DNA of 5,767 nucleotides from NCBI GenBank assembly GCA_030836605.1, contig JAUPMC010000098.1:1-5767 (forward strand). Reading direction: 5' to 3'. Within the stretch, counting starts at the first letter, position 1. Each line of letters opens with the position of its first letter. A program made the translations under genes and the position numbers. This document shows, piece after piece, positions 4,266 through 5,767 of the stretch. The notes under the pieces are model-generated. The model had not been told where the DNA came from. It did not search any database and saw only the letters and a list, made by a program, of their open reading frames with translations. This DNA comes from Thermoplasmatota archaeon (GTDB taxonomy: Archaea; Thermoplasmatota; Thermoplasmata; UBA10834).

Positions 4266-5767
4266 CTACTTCGGCCGCTCCTTGGGGAGGTCCACGTGGA
4301 ACACGCTCCCCTTGCCTACCTGGCTCTCGACCCAGAGCCTCCCGCCGTGCGCCTCGATTATACCCTTCGCTATCGGCAGGCTGAGGCCGATCCTGTCGAC
4401 CTGGTGGGCTAGGTCGTCCTTCGCGACGATGTAGAACCTGTCGAATATCCTCCCGAGGTTCTCGAGCGGGATGCCGATCCCGTTGTCCTTGACCCAGACA
4501 TGGACTATGCGCCCCTCGTCCCTGCAGCCCACCTGTATCCTGCCGCCCTCGTCCGTGTACTTTATCGCGTTGTCCAAGAGGTTGTTGAACACGTCCCGCA
4601 TACGTCTCCGGTCGGCGATCACGACCGGTATCACGCCGTCGACGGAGAGCGCCAGGGCCTGCTTCTTCTCCTCGGCGTCCTTCTGCCTCGCGGTCACTAT
4701 GTCATCGAGTATGGTGTCCACCTTGACCGGCTCCGTGTGTATCTCGAGGCTCCCCTTCTCCAGCCGGCTTATGTCGAGCATGCTCTCGACGAGCGCGTAT
4801 AGCTTGTCCGTGTTGGCCTTGATGATCTTCAGCCTCTGAGCGAACCGCGGGTCCAGCTTGGGCGCGTACTCCCCTTCCACGAGGTCCACGTAGCCCCTCA
4901 TGACCGTGAGGGGCGTCCGGAGTTCGTGTGAGACGACGTCTATGAACTGGGTCTTCATCCTCGTGACGCGCTCCAGCTCCTGGTAGGTCTGCGTCAGCTT
5001 CTCGTATGAGCGCTCCAGCTGGCTCTCGAGCCTCACCTTGGAGGTCGTGTCCATGGCCACGAGGACGATGCCGTGCACGTCGCCCTTGTCCGACAGGATG
5101 GGCGCGATCTTGACATGCAGGTAGACCGCCTTGTCGGGCCTCTGCACGTAGTGAAGGTCCACCTTCTCACCCGCGTGGCCCTCCATGCCCTGGATCACGA
5201 GCACGTCCAGCCCGGACTTGTGCACCGCGGGGACCTCGAAGATGCTGGTGCCCACGAGCTCCTGCTCGCTGGCCTTCTCGAAGACCTTCAGCATCTGCAT
5301 GTTGACGGACTGTATGATCCCCTTCGGGTCGAGCGACATGATGCCGATGGGCGCGATGGACAACACCCTGTACCGCTCCTCCTCGTTGCGCTTCACCATG
5401 AACTCCGTCCGGACACTGTTCGCCGGTATGGCCAGGTAGTCCGAGAAGGCCTTCAGGACGTCCTGCGTGTCCTTGTCGAACGGTGGCCGGCCCACGGCAT
5501 TGGCCACGACCAGGTGTCCCAGGACCCTCTTGTGGAAGACTATGGACACGAGGAGGGCGGAGGCTACGCCGTACTTCGCCATGAGCGCCTTGACCTGGTC
5601 GGGAGCGCGCTCGGGGGAGTCCCATGTCAGTACATTGGACCTGTCACCCTGTGCCAACGACTCCCGGACAGACATATCGGGCAGATAAGACGAGAACTCC
5701 CTCTCGGACACCTCCATGGGACCGGAGGCGGCCACAAGCCTCATGTGGGTCCCGTCCTCGTCGAGCA
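4266..5767 (-). CDS. Sensor histidine kinase, GAF-PAS-HisKA-HATPase (N-terminus cut off by window edge)
   Basis: The frame stays open to the last base, so the gene starts beyond the window; the Met codon at 5744 lies inside a GAF domain (LDEDGTHMRLVAASGP) and is not the start. Numbering from that Met: GAF remainder to about 115, PAS about 122-235 (ending VLVAMDTTSK), a coiled-coil linker about 236-265, then HisKA with SHELRTPL and phosphoacceptor His273. The HATPase domain has the N-box FNNLLDNAIKY (386-396, Asn392), G1 box DNGIGIP (420-426), F-box IFDRFY (433-438) and the end EAHGGRLWVES (464-473). It would autophosphorylate on His273 in response to a small ligand sensed by GAF or PAS. The visible part has no membrane helix, suggesting a soluble sensor, and no receiver domain; no response regulator is in the window. 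The G2 box is unusual: RIGLSL (451-456) replaces the standard GTGLGL. The EamA transporter follows 42 bp downstream and could be a target or simply a neighbour. Confidence 0.93.
   Translation of the reverse strand, partial: LDEDGTHMRLVAASGPMEVSEREFSSYLPDMSVRESLAQGDRSNVLTWDSPERAPDQVKALMAKYGVASALLVSIVFHKRVLGHLVVANAVGRPPFDKDTQDVLKAFSDYLAIPANSVRTEFMVKRNEEERYRVLSIAPIGIMSLDPKGIIQSVNMQMLKVFEKASEQELVGTSIFEVPAVHKSGLDVLVIQGMEGHAGEKVDLHYVQRPDKAVYLHVKIAPILSDKGDVHGIVLVAMDTTSKVRLESQLERSYEKLTQTYQELERVTRMKTQFIDVVSHELRTPLTVMRGYVDLVEGEYAPKLDPRFAQRLKIIKANTDKLYALVESMLDISRLEKGSLEIHTEPVKVDTILDDIVTARQKDAEEKKQALALSVDGVIPVVIADRRRMRDVFNNLLDNAIKYTDEGGRIQVGCRDEGRIVHVWVKDNGIGIPLENLGRIFDRFYIVAKDDLAHQVDRIGLSLPIAKGIIEAHGGRLWVESQVGKGSVFHVDLPKERPK

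Noticed and set aside
3598..4434. Open frames of 180 codons (minus) and 226 codons (plus) over the EamA gene
   Set aside because: The EamA frame has ten hydrophobic helices and both repeat signatures. The others are charged or low-complexity shadows, and one runs across the kinase-transporter gap.
5742..5744. ATG as the start of the histidine kinase
   Set aside because: The frame continues without a stop to the window edge, and the residues before it (LDEDGTH) extend a GAF domain, so it is an internal Met.
1..5767. A defence system, mobile element or other coordinated multi-gene system
   Set aside because: No nuclease, transposase, integrase, toxin-antitoxin pair, direct-repeat array or tRNA-like end was found, and three strand switches separate the genes into unrelated units.

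Overview
GC-rich window with five substantial protein genes, the tail of a possible sixth, and almost no non-coding DNA; no tRNA, rRNA, insertion sequence, CRISPR array or origin was seen. The codon use points to an archaeon: despite the high GC, isoleucine is mostly ATA (12 of 20 Ile codons in the MarC-family gene by my count) and AGG is a common arginine codon, choices that GC-rich bacteria usually avoid. TATA-like boxes about 26 nt before two start codons, with little or no leader, fit the same view. A Thermoplasmatota-like euryarchaeote is my guess at lineage, but no marker gene here proves it.

Layout from the left: (1) the last codons of a possible upstream gene, joined by a 4-base TTGA stop/start overlap to a GT4-type glycosyltransferase on the plus strand, which resembles the MSMEG_0565 family found beside nitrilase/radical-SAM (Nit1C-type) clusters; (2) a convergent M20-family metallohydrolase on the minus strand whose 3' end overlaps the glycosyltransferase by 13 bp; (3) a 76-bp divergent promoter region with TATA-like boxes and a 13-bp palindrome; (4) a MarC-family membrane protein on the plus strand; (5) a convergent EamA/DMT-family transporter on the minus strand, stop codons 9 bp apart; (6) 42 bp further on, a GAF-PAS-HisKA-HATPase sensor histidine kinase, also on the minus strand and cut by the right edge of the window.

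The genes do not form one pathway: strand switches split them into (upstream gene plus glycosyltransferase), M20 alone, marC-like alone, and (kinase plus transporter). I found no clear new multi-gene system. The best leads are inside proteins: the M20 enzyme appears to have lost one whole metal site (His to Met, bridging Asp to Asn, a third ligand not visible) while keeping the catalytic Glu and the other site's ligands; and the kinase has an altered G2 glycine box in its ATP lid. The glycosyltransferase family also gives a testable prediction for the DNA to the left of the window.
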